Of a stretch of 52,729 nt of DNA, positions 6,957-15,814 are shown piece after piece. The translations under genes were made by a program, and so were the position numbers. The notes beneath the pieces are model-generated. The model saw only the letters and a program-made list of their open reading frames with translations, was not told where the DNA came from and ran no database searches. Positions within the stretch are counted from its first letter, which is position 1. Each line of letters starts with the position of its first letter. This stretch comes from Cyanobacteria bacterium MAG CAR3_bin_5 (GTDB lineage: Bacteria > Cyanobacteriota > Cyanobacteriia > PCC-6307 > Cyanobiaceae), in the NCBI GenBank assembly GCA_026709085.1, contig JAPOTR010000044.1:1-52729 (forward strand), in the 5' to 3' direction.

Positions 6957-8702
6957 GTGGAATTGTCCGTGTTACGTCTCGAGGGCATCTCGAAGATGTA
7001 CAGCACCGGTGAGGTGCTCAAAGATGTGCATTGGGAGGTGAAATCTGGCGAGCGCCTTGGCCTGGTGGGCGTGAACGGCGCTGGCAAATCCACCCAGTTG
7101 CGCATGATCGCCGGTCTGGAGGAGCCCACCACCGGGCAGGTGGTTCGCCCCGGCGGGCTGGCGATTGCCTACTTGCAGCAGGAGCTGGACCTGGATCCCC
7201 GGCGCAGTGTCCGCCAGGAGTTGTTCCAGGCGTTTCAGGAGGCCAGTGGGGTGCTTGAGCGCCTGGTGGCGGTGGAGCAGGCCATGGCCACCGCCACGGG
7301 GTCCGCCCTGGATGAGTTGATCCAGGAATTTGGGGCACTGCAGCAGCGCTTTGAAGCCCTGGACGGCTACAGCCTGGAGAGCCGGATTGAGCGGATCCTG
7401 CCCACCATGGGGTTTGCGGTCACGGACCTGGAGCGGCCGGTGAACCACTTCTCCGGGGGCTGGCAGATGCGCATCGGCTTGGCCCGCATCCTGCTGCAGG
7501 AGCCGGATCTGCTGCTGTTGGACGAGCCCACCAACCACCTGGACCTGGACACCATTGCCTGGCTGGAGGGGTATCTGCTGGGTTTGGAGTTGCCCATGGT
7601 GGTGGTCAGCCATGACCGGCAATTCCTGGATCGCCTCTGCAACCGCATCGTTGAGATCGAGCGGGGCACGGCCCGCACCTATCTGGGTAACTACAGCGAT
7701 TTCGTGACCCAGAAGCAACTGGAGCGCCAAGCTCAACAGGCGGCGTTTGAGCGGCAGCAGAAGGAGTTGGCGGCTCAACAGGTTTTTGTGGAGCGATTCC
7801 GGGCCAGCGCCACCCGCAGCAGCCAGGCCCGGAGTCGGGAGCGGGCCATGGCCAGGGTGGAGCGCCTGGAAGCGGCCGCCAGTCAGTTGGGTGGCCCCCG
7901 GTTCCGCTTTCCTCCGGCGCCCCGCTCCGGCCAGCAGGTGGCGTCCATGGAGGATCTCACCCACGCCTATGGGGACCGGATCCTCTTTCTTGGCGCTCAT
8001 CTCCACGTGGAGCGGGGGCAGCGCATTGCCCTTGTGGGTCCCAATGGTGCTGGCAAATCCACCCTGCTGCAGTTGCTCATGGGCACGGAGCAGCCCACGG
8101 AGGGAACAGCCCGGTTGGGGGCCCATCGGGTGATCCCCGGCTACTTTGCCCAGAACCAGGCCGAGGCGCTGGAGCCTCACGTCACAGTGCTGGAGACCGT
8201 CACCCCCATGGCGCCGGATTGGAGCCAAACCCGAATGCGCGCCATGCTGGGGAGTTTCGGGTTCACGGAGGATCAGGTGTTCAAACTGGTGGCCCAACTC
8301 AGCGGCGGAGAAAAGGCGCGCCTGGCCCTGGCCAAATTGTTGTTGACCCCTTGCAATCTGCTGCTGCTGGACGAGCCCACCAACCACCTGGATATTCCCG
8401 CCAAGACCATGCTGGAGGAGGCCCTTCAGGCCTATGAAGGGGCGGCGCTGATCATCTCCCACGACCGCTACTTCATTCGTCGGACCGCCAACCGCATCGT
8501 GGAACTGCGGGACGGGGAGCTGGTGTCTTATCAAGGCGATTACGCCTACTACTGCCAGAAAAAGGCGGAGGAGCGGGAAGCGGCTGCAGCCCAGGTTCGC
8601 GCCCAGGCTGCTCGGGAAAAAGCTGCCGCCAAGCGGACCAAGGCCGCCGCAAAAGCCAGTGCCCGTCAGGCGGCCCGCAAGGCCAGGGGGGCAGGGCGCT
8701 AA
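6957..8702 (+). CDS. ABC-F family ATPase (Uup/EttA-like)
   Basis: 581-residue soluble protein with two ABC ATPase domains in tandem and no membrane segments. ABC-F proteins act on ribosomes (translation factors) or in DNA transactions (Uup). Domain 1 has Walker A GVNGAGKST, signature FSGGWQMR and LLLLDEPTNHLDLDT. Domain 2 has GPNGAGKST, LSGGEKARL and LLLLDEPTNHLDIP. The linker between them (about residues 240-300) is charged and helical, and the C-terminus ends in a basic coiled-coil tail rich in Ala, Arg and Lys. The likely start is GTG 6957, with GTG 6969 as an alternative. It follows tRNA-Arg, which is transcribed the other way. Confidence 0.93.
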   Translation: MELSVLRLEGISKMYSTGEVLKDVHWEVKSGERLGLVGVNGAGKSTQLRMIAGLEEPTTGQVVRPGGLAIAYLQQELDLDPRRSVRQELFQAFQEASGVLERLVAVEQAMATATGSALDELIQEFGALQQRFEALDGYSLESRIERILPTMGFAVTDLERPVNHFSGGWQMRIGLARILLQEPDLLLLDEPTNHLDLDTIAWLEGYLLGLELPMVVVSHDRQFLDRLCNRIVEIERGTARTYLGNYSDFVTQKQLERQAQQAAFERQQKELAAQQVFVERFRASATRSSQARSRERAMARVERLEAAASQLGGPRFRFPPAPRSGQQVASMEDLTHAYGDRILFLGAHLHVERGQRIALVGPNGAGKSTLLQLLMGTEQPTEGTARLGAHRVIPGYFAQNQAEALEPHVTVLETVTPMAPDWSQTRMRAMLGSFGFTEDQVFKLVAQLSGGEKARLALAKLLLTPCNLLLLDEPTNHLDIPAKTMLEEALQAYEGAALIISHDRYFIRRTANRIVELRDGELVSYQGDYAYYCQKKAEEREAAAAQVRAQAAREKAAAKRTKAAAKASARQAARKARGAGR

Positions 8703-8715
8703 TGAGGGGCTTTCC

Positions 8716-9822
8716 CTACTCCTGGAGATCCATGGGATCTTCCAACACGTCCACCCGGGCCGCCACCAAGCCCAGGAGCGCTTCGGCGGCGCGCCGCTGC
8801 CGGGCTGAACCCAGCAGGATCAGTTGGTCACCGGGCTGGAGAACAGCCTGCCCCCCTGGATTGACCTGTACGCCCTGGGCGGAGCCAATGGCCAGCACCA
8901 AAACTCCGCTACGGGCTCCCAACTGAATCTCCGCCAAGCTCCGCCCGGGCAGCCTGCTGAATTCCTCCCGGCTCGTGGTGAGCTGGATGCGCTCAATCTG
9001 ATATCTGGTGCCTGCAAGCACCTCCATGAAGCTCACGGCTGCCGGGTACAGGGCTTTTGAGGCCAGGACACGACCACCCGCAACAAACGGGGATACCACG
9101 TCGTTGGCCCCGGCGCGGCGCAACTTGCTGGCGGCCTCCTGGCTCTCGGCCCGGGCAATGATCTGCATCCTGGGCGCCAACGCTTTGGCGCTGAGCACCA
9201 CGTAAACGTTGTCCGCATCCGTGCCCAGCACGGCCACAAGACTGCGAGCCCGCTCCACGCCAGCCTTGCGGAGCACCTCGTCGAGGCTGGCGTCACCGGT
9301 GACGCCATAGAAACCGTGCTCAATGGCCAGAGCCGTGCGCTGGGGCTGTTGATCGATCACCAGCAGGGGCACGTCCTCCCTGGCCATGCAGGACGCCACT
9401 TCCCGGCCCATGCGGCCGTAGCCGCAAATGATTACGTGGTCGCAGATTGCATCAAGCATGGCTTGCTCACGGCGAAGGCGAAGGCGCTGGAAATAGCCGG
9501 TGTTGCTCAGTTGGAGAAAGCGTTGGATCACCAACTGAACGGTGAAGACGCCCCCCAGCAGCAGCAGAACCGTGACCAGGCGCCCCCCACCGCTCAAGGG
9601 GTGGACCTCCCCGTAGCCCACCGTGGTGAGGGTGATGATGGTCATCCAGAAGGCATCGGACCAGCCATAGCTGGGCTCCGCCAGGCGGTAGGCCGCGGCG
9701 CCGGCAAACACCAGGACAGTCAAAGCGCTGAGAGGAACCTGCCAGACCCGAGCCTGCTTGAAACGCCGTTTCCGGGGGGAGCGGTTGGCGGATGGCGTGT
9801 GTCTCCAGCGGCGGAGGAACAC
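8716..9822 (-). CDS. Two-TM potassium channel with RCK domain
   Basis: 368-residue K+ channel subunit. A basic N-terminus is followed by TM1 (about 31-48), a pore loop with selectivity filter TTVGYG (about 66-71) and TM2 (about 80-100). A TrkA-N/RCK domain follows with the Rossmann motif GYGRMG, then a TrkA-C domain towards the end. The architecture matches MthK-like or Kch-like channels that tetramerise in the membrane and are gated by ligands on the RCK ring. The gene converges on the ABC-F gene with a gap of 13 bp. It starts close to tRNA-Thr; the true start could be slightly later than ATG 9822. Confidence 0.9.
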   Translation of the reverse strand: MFLRRWRHTPSANRSPRKRRFKQARVWQVPLSALTVLVFAGAAAYRLAEPSYGWSDAFWMTIITLTTVGYGEVHPLSGGGRLVTVLLLLGGVFTVQLVIQRFLQLSNTGYFQRLRLRREQAMLDAICDHVIICGYGRMGREVASCMAREDVPLLVIDQQPQRTALAIEHGFYGVTGDASLDEVLRKAGVERARSLVAVLGTDADNVYVVLSAKALAPRMQIIARAESQEAASKLRRAGANDVVSPFVAGGRVLASKALYPAAVSFMEVLAGTRYQIERIQLTTSREEFSRLPGRSLAEIQLGARSGVLVLAIGSAQGVQVNPGGQAVLQPGDQLILLGSARQRRAAEALLGLVAARVDVLEDPMDLQE

Positions 9823-9844
9823 GGGAGGATGGAGAAAGCAGAAA

Positions 9845-9916
<72 letters not shown>

Positions 9917-9919
9917 AGA

Positions 9920-10001
9920 TGGGCCGGGTTGGATTTGAACCAACGTAGGCAGAGCCAGCGGATTTACAGTCCGCCCCCATTAACCACTCGGGCACCGACC
10001 C
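9920..10001 (-). tRNA. tRNA-Tyr (anticodon GTA)
   Basis: Class II tRNA with a long variable arm. Acceptor GGGTCGG pairs with CCGGCCC, the anticodon loop CTGTAAA gives GTA, and the T-arm contains GGTTCAAATCC. It lies three bases from tRNA-Thr on the same strand, so the two are probably one transcript. Confidence 0.95.
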
Positions 10002-10068
10002 GCGCCACCGACAAGAGCATATCAGGTGGGGGTGGGGCGGTTACAGTGGATCCAGCGTTTCCGGGGAC

Positions 10069-10515
10069 GTGAAAATCCTGGTTCTCCATGGACCCAACCT
10101 GAATCTGCTGGGCGCCCGCGAGCCCGGCATCTATGGGCACACCTCCCTGGCAGAGATTGACGCTCAACTGGCGGCCTGGGCCAGGCAGCGGGGCATCAGT
10201 CTCAGTTGCGCCCAGAGCAACCATGAGGGGAGGCTGGTGGACACCATTCACGCGGCGGCCGCTCAACAGACCGACGGCATCCTGATCAATGCCGGCGCCT
10301 ACACCCACACCTCCATTGCCCTGAGGGACGCCTTGCTGGCCACGGCGCTTCCCTTCGTGGAGGTTCACCTGAGCAACGTCCATGGGCGGGAGTCCTTCCG
10401 GCATCGCTCCTTGCTGGCTGACCGGGCCGTTGGCGTGGTTTGTGGTTTCGGGGGGCTGAGCTACCGGTTGGGGCTGGAGGGCCTGGTGGCGGCGCTGGAA
10501 CGGCAAGTGGCGTAG
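10069..10515 (+). CDS. aroQ: 3-dehydroquinate dehydratase, type II
   Basis: Third step of the shikimate pathway: dehydration of 3-dehydroquinate to 3-dehydroshikimate, by a soluble dodecamer. The 148-residue length is typical. [17 protein letters not shown] at the N-terminus holds the catalytic Arg17 and Tyr22. [10 protein letters not shown] and [16 protein letters not shown] hold the substrate-binding Asn/His residues. The start is GTG 10069. The gene is read away from the tRNA pair. Confidence 0.96.
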   Translation: MKILVLHGPNLNLLGAREPGIYGHTSLAEIDAQLAAWARQRGISLSCAQSNHEGRLVDTIHAAAAQQTDGILINAGAYTHTSIALRDALLATALPFVEVHLSNVHGRESFRHRSLLADRAVGVVCGFGGLSYRLGLEGLVAALERQVA

Positions 10516-10579
10516 TCCGGGTCCCGTCCTGGCCCCTCTGTGCCTTTCCCTTGCGCCGCTTCCAGCAGCCTTTGCCCCT

Positions 10580-10998
10580 GTGGTGCTCAGCCTATCCTTG
10601 TCGGCGCTGGTGGCCGCACAGACCACCCAGGCTCAGACTCAGACCACACCCGCCCAACCCACCGGCCTCACCGCTACTGCACCCGGGTCTCAGGAGAGAA
10701 TCCTGAACTGGGATGATCCCAGTGACAGCGCCCTCACCGGCTATCAGTACCGGCAGAAGGCCGGCAGTGGCAGTTACGGCGGTTGGATGGAGATCATTGC
10801 TGCCCAGTCGGGCAATGCTCAGGTGATCCTCCACTGGACTGATCCGGACAATAGCGCCATCAGTTACTACCAGGTGCAGCGGAGGGAGGGCTCAGACCCT
10901 TAGGACGACTGGATGGACATGAACAACAAGTGGTGACGAGACCACCTCCCACACCATCACCGGTCTGGACAACGGCACTACCCAACCCGAGTTACGGA
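10580..10998 (+). pseudogene. Secreted fibronectin-III protein, truncated
   Basis: The frame begins with a hydrophobic leader that ends near VAAQTTQAQT (the in-frame open stretch reaches back to about 10517 without a good start codon). It then encodes TTPAQPTGLTATAPG, the standard opening of fibronectin-III domains, followed by NWDDPSDSALTGYQYRQK and a second domain start VILHWTDPDNSAISYYQVQRR. It stops at 10903 after 108 codons. Beyond the stop the pattern continues in another frame (ETTSHTITGLDNGTT) up to about 10998, so a frameshift and loss of the 3' part have destroyed a longer surface protein. Such proteins have been linked to host or matrix contact in sponge symbionts, but nothing here proves that role. 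Confidence 0.7.
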
Positions 10999-11013
10999 AA
11001 GGGAATTACATAC

Positions 11014-12219
11014 CTAAGTTGACCGCTGAGCGGCCCGCCATTCAGCCATGGTCTTGCCCCCCTTGCTGCGGTTGCAGCCTGCACATAGCAGTTGCAGGTT
11101 GTCTGGATGATCCGTCCCTCCCTTGCTGCGGGGCAGGATGTGGTCCACGTCCATCACTCTGAAGGGGAAGTGGGTATTGCAGCCTGGACAGACGCCTTCC
11201 TGTTCACCGTAGAGGCGATGGCGATGGGTGCGGTAGTTGGGCAGGTCTCCAAGGTCAGTGCGCCGTGGTGGGGCATCCAGGCCCACCGGGCCGGCCCACA
11301 GCGGGTTGGCCGCTGGATCTACCACGATCCGCTCCTTGACCAGTTTGACGGCCAGTGGTGAAAGGTCAATGCCTGCCCATTGCCGCCTCAACCTGTCCGC
11401 CGCCACCAGGGCCGTGGCGCAGCCGCAGAAAGGATCCAGCACCAGGTCACCAGGATTTGAGCTGGCTTTGATTATTCGATCCAACAGGGCAAGGGGCTTC
11501 TGGGTTGGATAGCCAAGGCGTTCTTTTGCTTGTGAATTGAGATAGGGTATCTCCCAAACATCTCGCATGGAAACCAAATTGTAGACGCCCTGATCATCTT
11601 CATGAAATATGGCCTTGCCGGCTCCGTAATTCACCAATCCCGGCTTTCTGCTTTTGCTTTTTGTATAGGCTTTCTCGGTCTGCATATTAAACAGTAATCC
11701 CCCAGAGTAATAAAATAATACATCGTGTTTGTGGGCAAAGTAATTCTTGGAGACGCCACCAGTGCGATAGGACCAGATAATTTCATTACGGAACTGGCCT
11801 TTGCCAAAGATACCATCCATCAAGAGCTTGAGATAATGGGAGGCGGTAGGGTCGCAGTGCAGGTAGATGGAGCCTGTAGGCTTGAGTACGCGGTGCATCT
11901 CCAACAGTCGTACGGCCATGAAGACGAGATAGGACTGCATTCCCTTCCCATGGGCCAACCGTGCAGCCTCGATAACGGCATAGGCGGCAGAGTTACGGTC
12001 TGCCAGTTCCCCGTGCTCGCACACGTCCACGTCGTCCAGGGTCCAGGCATCCTTGAAGCTGGCCCCGGCGGCCTTGCTGCCGATGGGGGCTTTATAGGTG
12101 CGGTTGGAATTGAAGGGCGGATCCAGGTAGATGAGGTCCACACAGGCAGAGTTCATGCCCCGCAAGACGGGCAGGTTGTCCCCCGTCCAGATGGTGGACG
12201 GGGCAAAGTTTGCCGCCAT
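11014..12219 (-). CDS. DNA methyltransferase-HNH nuclease fusion
   Basis: 401-residue protein joining two activities. Residues 1-300 are a beta-class DNA amino-methyltransferase: catalytic DPPF at 33-36 comes before the SAM motif DPFCGCATA at 262-270, and the target is adenine-N6 or cytosine-N4. Residues about 335-395 form an HNH domain with CPGC (344-347), DVDH (357-360) and CAGC (379-382); these are two zinc-knuckle cysteine pairs around the catalytic His, with NLQLLC between. Modification and a nuclease motif on one chain suggest a self-contained restriction protein or a modification-dependent nuclease, although no separate specificity domain is obvious. It lies about 100 bp downstream of the SmaI-like nuclease gene on the same strand. 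A methyltransferase that borrows the HNH only for binding is also possible. Confidence 0.85.
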   Translation of the reverse strand: MAANFAPSTIWTGDNLPVLRGMNSACVDLIYLDPPFNSNRTYKAPIGSKAAGASFKDAWTLDDVDVCEHGELADRNSAAYAVIEAARLAHGKGMQSYLVFMAVRLLEMHRVLKPTGSIYLHCDPTASHYLKLLMDGIFGKGQFRNEIIWSYRTGGVSKNYFAHKHDVLFYYSGGLLFNMQTEKAYTKSKSRKPGLVNYGAGKAIFHEDDQGVYNLVSMRDVWEIPYLNSQAKERLGYPTQKPLALLDRIIKASSNPGDLVLDPFCGCATALVAADRLRRQWAGIDLSPLAVKLVKERIVVDPAANPLWAGPVGLDAPPRRTDLGDLPNYRTHRHRLYGEQEGVCPGCNTHFPFRVMDVDHILPRSKGGTDHPDNLQLLCAGCNRSKGGKTMAEWRAAQRST

Positions 12220-12321
12220 GGTCAGGCTCCAATCAAAGCGGCATAATAGGTGAGGCGCCTGTCCAGGGCCTGCTGTAGCCTGCCCTGCTTGCGCTCCAGT
12301 TTTGTCTCGTTGGTTATTGGA

Positions 12322-13089
12322 TTACTGGATTTCCTGTTGTTTTCGCCACTCGGCATGAACGATACATGCCGACAACCTGATACTACTTACCGTGATTTTG
12401 GCATCGGAGCGGTCCAGCGCCACTGTCGCAACCTGCTTCCCGTCAACTCTACATGGTATGCGTGGCCCGTCCGGCGCAAACGCTTCTACGGGAGCATCTT
12501 CGATGGAATCGAAGATGCTGACCGGCACTTCAACAAGTTGATACAGATATGGTGGCGCTTCATATGTATCCCGGAAGGTGCGGAGCATGATGATATGCGA
12601 GACAGCCTGACGATATGCCCGGAACAGCTTGATCGTCTCGAAACGCCTTTGAGATGCCTTACGAATGTCCTGGATCCAGGACGCTTCTGTCAGTTTGGAG
12701 ATGTGAAGCGACGTTTTTGACAGATTCTTGACCACGGTGGATTTCAATGAAAGGTGCATCCTCATGCCGGGACGCGGTCTTACCGTCATGTCAATAAATC
12801 GCTGTGTCTGTGATTCCGGCGGCAGCACGTTCCAGCCCACATGCTCCCATGCGTTCCTGAAAACGGTCTCGAACGAGGTCAGCCGCAACGGCTCTGTGGT
12901 GGCTCCGTGGTGAACCGACAAGGCCAGCCCGAAATACTCCGTCCACTCGGGATTGTCGGTCAGCCAGGTTCCAGCAGAACGGACATTCAATGCGGGTGGG
13001 TTCGCCAGGGCCTCAATGACCTTGGCGACAAATGACACCTTGACAGATGACAGACTGTCCAGCCTGGACTTGACTTCTTCCAATGTCAT
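12322..13089 (-). CDS. Type II restriction endonuclease, SmaI-like
   Basis: 255 residues, close to the length of SmaI. Compared from memory with R.SmaI, the order of conserved pieces agrees: LSLKSTVVKNLSKTSLHISK (113-132) against a VALKTEAAKNISKSYIHVSK-type segment, YLYQLVEVP (181-189), and a C-terminal ACIVHAEW (241-248). Asp100 and Lys116 (LSLKS) would be the catalytic pair of a PD-(D/E)XK fold. The gene overlaps its upstream neighbour, an N4-cytosine methyltransferase, by four bases (ATGA), as in coupled type II systems. If the family reading holds, the target may be CCCGGG or a related sequence. That is inference and could differ. The frame is intact. Confidence 0.75.
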   Translation of the reverse strand: MTLEEVKSRLDSLSSVKVSFVAKVIEALANPPALNVRSAGTWLTDNPEWTEYFGLALSVHHGATTEPLRLTSFETVFRNAWEHVGWNVLPPESQTQRFIDMTVRPRPGMRMHLSLKSTVVKNLSKTSLHISKLTEASWIQDIRKASQRRFETIKLFRAYRQAVSHIIMLRTFRDTYEAPPYLYQLVEVPVSIFDSIEDAPVEAFAPDGPRIPCRVDGKQVATVALDRSDAKITVSSIRLSACIVHAEWRKQQEIQ

Positions 13090-13997
13090 CGTGGGAGGCG
13101 CTGCTCAATCAAGTCCACAAAAGACGGCTTGATCTCCACGCCGACCCAGCGTTGTCCAAGTTGCTCTGCCGCTAACAGGGTTGTCCCGGCTCCGGCATAG
13201 GGATCCAGCACGATGCCGTTGGCCCTTCCGGTAATGGACAGACAGCGGACGGCAAGGCCCATGGGCATCATGGCCGGGTGGTCGTCTGCATGATCCCCAC
13301 TCCGCTTGACCGGCTCGGTGGGAATGGCCCAGACGCTGCGCAGACGCCTGCCACCTGGCCCGTGGACGGCGTGGACATCGTAATGATAGTCCTGGCTCTT
13401 GGAGAGCAGAAAGATGGTTTCGTGGGCCTTGGTGGGCCTGTCCCGCACCGACTCGGGGTGGGCATTTGTCTTGTGCCAGATGACTTCGCTGCGGAGCCAC
13501 CATCCGTCATGCTGGAGTGCGAATGCAAGACGCCAAGGCAGCCCGATCAGATCTTTGGCTTTGAGGCCGTCCGGCGTCGCTGGCCGCACACCCATGGCGC
13601 GGGCGCGATTCTTGCGATCAGGGGCGCGATAGCGCCTGTTCCCGGAGGTAAAAGCATCTCCGATATTCAGCCATACCGTTCCGTCGTCCCGGAGTACACG
13701 GCGCAAAGCTGCGAACATGGTGACGATGCTGTTGATGTAGGTATGCAGGCTGTCGTCGCAACCAATCTGATCTTTAACGCGATAGTCTCGAAGTGACCAA
13801 TAGGGCGGTGACGTCAAAACAGTCTGCACGCTTGCCGATGGAAGCAGACCCATTGCCCGGGTAGCATCACCGCAGATCAGAATGGATTGCTCGATTGCGG
13901 GGAATTGCGCATCAGACGCCATCGCTCTGACATGGTGTAGCGGCTGGGGACGATCCTGTGGAAACAGGGGTGCAGCAACAGCGTTGATCATCGTCAC
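13086..13997 (-). CDS. N4-cytosine DNA methyltransferase (type II)
   Basis: 303-residue beta-class methyltransferase. The catalytic motif TSPPYW (62-67) is the form used by N4-cytosine enzymes, and the SAM-binding motif DPYAGAGTT lies near residue 272. It protects host DNA from the partner nuclease, whose gene overlaps its stop by four bases. The start could be ATG 13997 or the internal ATG that begins MASDAQFP about 26 codons later. The upstream region is shared with the divergent methyltransferase at 14167 and contains an AT-rich promoter-like stretch. Confidence 0.9.
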   Translation of the reverse strand: MTMINAVAAPLFPQDRPQPLHHVRAMASDAQFPAIEQSILICGDATRAMGLLPSASVQTVLTSPPYWSLRDYRVKDQIGCDDSLHTYINSIVTMFAALRRVLRDDGTVWLNIGDAFTSGNRRYRAPDRKNRARAMGVRPATPDGLKAKDLIGLPWRLAFALQHDGWWLRSEVIWHKTNAHPESVRDRPTKAHETIFLLSKSQDYHYDVHAVHGPGGRRLRSVWAIPTEPVKRSGDHADDHPAMMPMGLAVRCLSITGRANGIVLDPYAGAGTTLLAAEQLGQRWVGVEIKPSFVDLIEQRLPR

Positions 13998-14079
13998 TTT
14001 GCCCTCCTCGCCAGGCCAGATGATACCCCGGCAGGCAGCGGCGCCTGAGTCAGCCTCGTCACATTCAGTTCACGGCGTC

Positions 14080-14140
14080 GATTGGACAACACGCCTGGCC
14101 AGCCATAATTATAATACATAAGTTTCATAGTGCCTAGGGT
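14080..14140. promoter_or_regulatory. Divergent promoter region between methyltransferases
   Basis: An AT-rich island in GC-rich surroundings. A perfect TATAAT at 14110-14115 on the plus strand overlaps its mirror on the minus strand (plus-strand ATTATA at 14108-14113). For the minus gene a TAGGCA box lies 17 bp upstream of the -10. For the plus gene TTGGAC at 14082-14087 is at a less ideal spacing. No start site is proven. Confidence 0.4.
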
Positions 14141-14166
14141 GGCTTGCCAACAGGGAGACAACAGCT

Positions 14167-15228
14167 ATGGGCATGGATCCCGCAACACCCCCGTTCTCCG
14201 GGTTTGATTTCCCGCATCGCACCTATGGCCGCTCTCTCATGGTGCATGCCGACTGCTTCCATTGGTTGAGGCGGATGCCGGACAACTCCATTGACGCCGT
14301 CGTCACCGACCCGCCCTACGGCATCCGGGAATACACAGCGCGTGAGCTTGAGCAACGGCAGTGGGGCCGGACGGGCATCTGGCGCGTCCCACCCTCCTTT
14401 GACGGCAACAAGAGAGCGCCGCTGCCCCGCTTTACGGCACTGGATGCCGGGGAACGCCAGACGGTACGGCAGTTCTTCCATGAATGGACAACCACCCTGC
14501 TGCCCAAACTCAAGCCCGGCGCCCATGTATTTGTTGCCTGCAACGCCTTCATGTCCCAATTGGTGTTCTCCTCCCTGATGGATGGCGGGCTGGAATTCCG
14601 CACCCAGATCATCCGCCTTGTCCAGACCCTGCGCGGCGGCGACCGGCCCAAGCTGGGGGAGCAGGATTTCCCGGACGTGTGCTCGCTTCCCCGGGGCGGC
14701 TACGAACCTTGGGGCCTCTTCCGCAAGCCCCTTCCCAAGGGGATGCCCCTGCGGGAGTGCTTACAAGTCCATGGGACCGGGGGACTACGGCGCAGGATGG
14801 ACGGCAAGCCGTTCCTTGACGTGATCCCCAGCGAGCGCACACCCCGACGTGAGCGCCACGTTGCCAACCACCCCAGCCTCAAGCCTCAGTCACTGATGCG
14901 TCAACTGGTGTGGTCAGCCTTGCCCTTGGGTGAGGGTATTGTCGTGGATCCCTTCATGGGCTCCGGATCCACCATCGCGGCAGCGGAGGCAGTGGGCTAC
15001 CGCTCCATTGGCATAGAACGACACAGTGACTACTACACCTTGGCCGGCAAGGCGGTTCCCCAACTCCATGCACTGGCAACCCATGGGGCAACAGACACAC
15101 TATCGGGCCACAACGGGCAGGCGCAGCTAGAGCTTGAGGCCGGGACTTCTGTAGAGCCAGTTGCTCACCATCTTGTCGTAGCCACCGGGGTTGATGCTGG
15201 CTGTGATGGTGCGGCGGCTGGTGGGTGA
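14167..15228 (+). CDS. DNA amino-methyltransferase (third of cluster)
   Basis: 353-residue beta-class methyltransferase. Catalytic DPPYGI is at residues 48-53 and SAM motif DPFMGSGST at 261-269, followed by IGIERHSDYY. The DPPY motif fits adenine-N6 or cytosine-N4. It converges with the remains of a restriction-enzyme gene on the other strand and overlaps it by about 100 bp. Its last ~34 residues (after LELEAG) are simply the antisense of that nuclease's C-terminus and look unlike an enzyme, so the original stop was probably lost. With its partner broken, this enzyme may now serve as a solitary modification gene. Confidence 0.85.
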   Translation: MGMDPATPPFSGFDFPHRTYGRSLMVHADCFHWLRRMPDNSIDAVVTDPPYGIREYTARELEQRQWGRTGIWRVPPSFDGNKRAPLPRFTALDAGERQTVRQFFHEWTTTLLPKLKPGAHVFVACNAFMSQLVFSSLMDGGLEFRTQIIRLVQTLRGGDRPKLGEQDFPDVCSLPRGGYEPWGLFRKPLPKGMPLRECLQVHGTGGLRRRMDGKPFLDVIPSERTPRRERHVANHPSLKPQSLMRQLVWSALPLGEGIVVDPFMGSGSTIAAAEAVGYRSIGIERHSDYYTLAGKAVPQLHALATHGATDTLSGHNGQAQLELEAGTSVEPVAHHLVVATGVDAGCDGAAAGG

Positions 15229-15810
15229 GCGACCTGAAAATGTCCAATCCGCCTTCTCAAGCCGAGCGCCAAACACCCCCAAGTAGTGGAACGGGAATGG
15301 CTGGATTCCTTTCTCCTTGTCATTGGGACGGTTTGACGCAAAGTAGAACACCATGAGCCATACACTCTCTGGATTGTGCCCCTGCCAACCTCAAGGATAG
15401 CGTGAGCCCTTGACTTCTATTCCTTCCTGTGTATATTGCACCATGTCGCCGGGAAATATTCCCTTGGGCGCCAGGTCTGGATGGCCATTGTGATAAGCAT
15501 TCTTGGCAATTGTCGGGCAGTGCTTTGGAATCGTAGAGGCCATGAACTCCCCAACAATTGAGGAGAAGGTTGCAGGCATCAGCATTGTCTCTAACCGCGG
15601 GATGCTGCGATCATGGAGTTGTTGGTTCATAAAACCGATGAAATCAATGAATTCGTTCATCGTCCCGCAGAGATGCTTAATGGTTAGACCGTAGGGAATG
15701 CTTGCCGCCGAATTAAAGCTGTCTATGCCCACTGGCTGGGCTGGGGACGGCAAGCGCTCTGCTCGAGGGAAGACTTCATTATTGGCGCCAGATATTTGTT
15801 GGTCACAAAG
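15127..15810 (-). pseudogene. Restriction endonuclease gene with in-frame TGA
   Basis: Two minus-strand frames are collinear in the same phase and separated only by TGA at 15393-15391. The upstream part ends in GIEVKGSRYP. The downstream part resumes with GWQGHNPESVWLMVFYFAS, ending ...NWLYRSPGLKL. The IEVKGS strand is the expected (D/E)XK half of a nuclease active site, and the following WQGHNPE...MVFYF segment belongs to the same fold. A CGA to TGA change would explain the stop. The N-terminus is unclear: a GTG at 15732 is possible, and the region towards 15810 abuts the cysteine desulfurase stop, so a 5' part may be missing. I do not recognise the exact nuclease family. The convergent methyltransferase is the natural partner. 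Confidence 0.75.
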
Positions 15811-15814
15811 GTTT

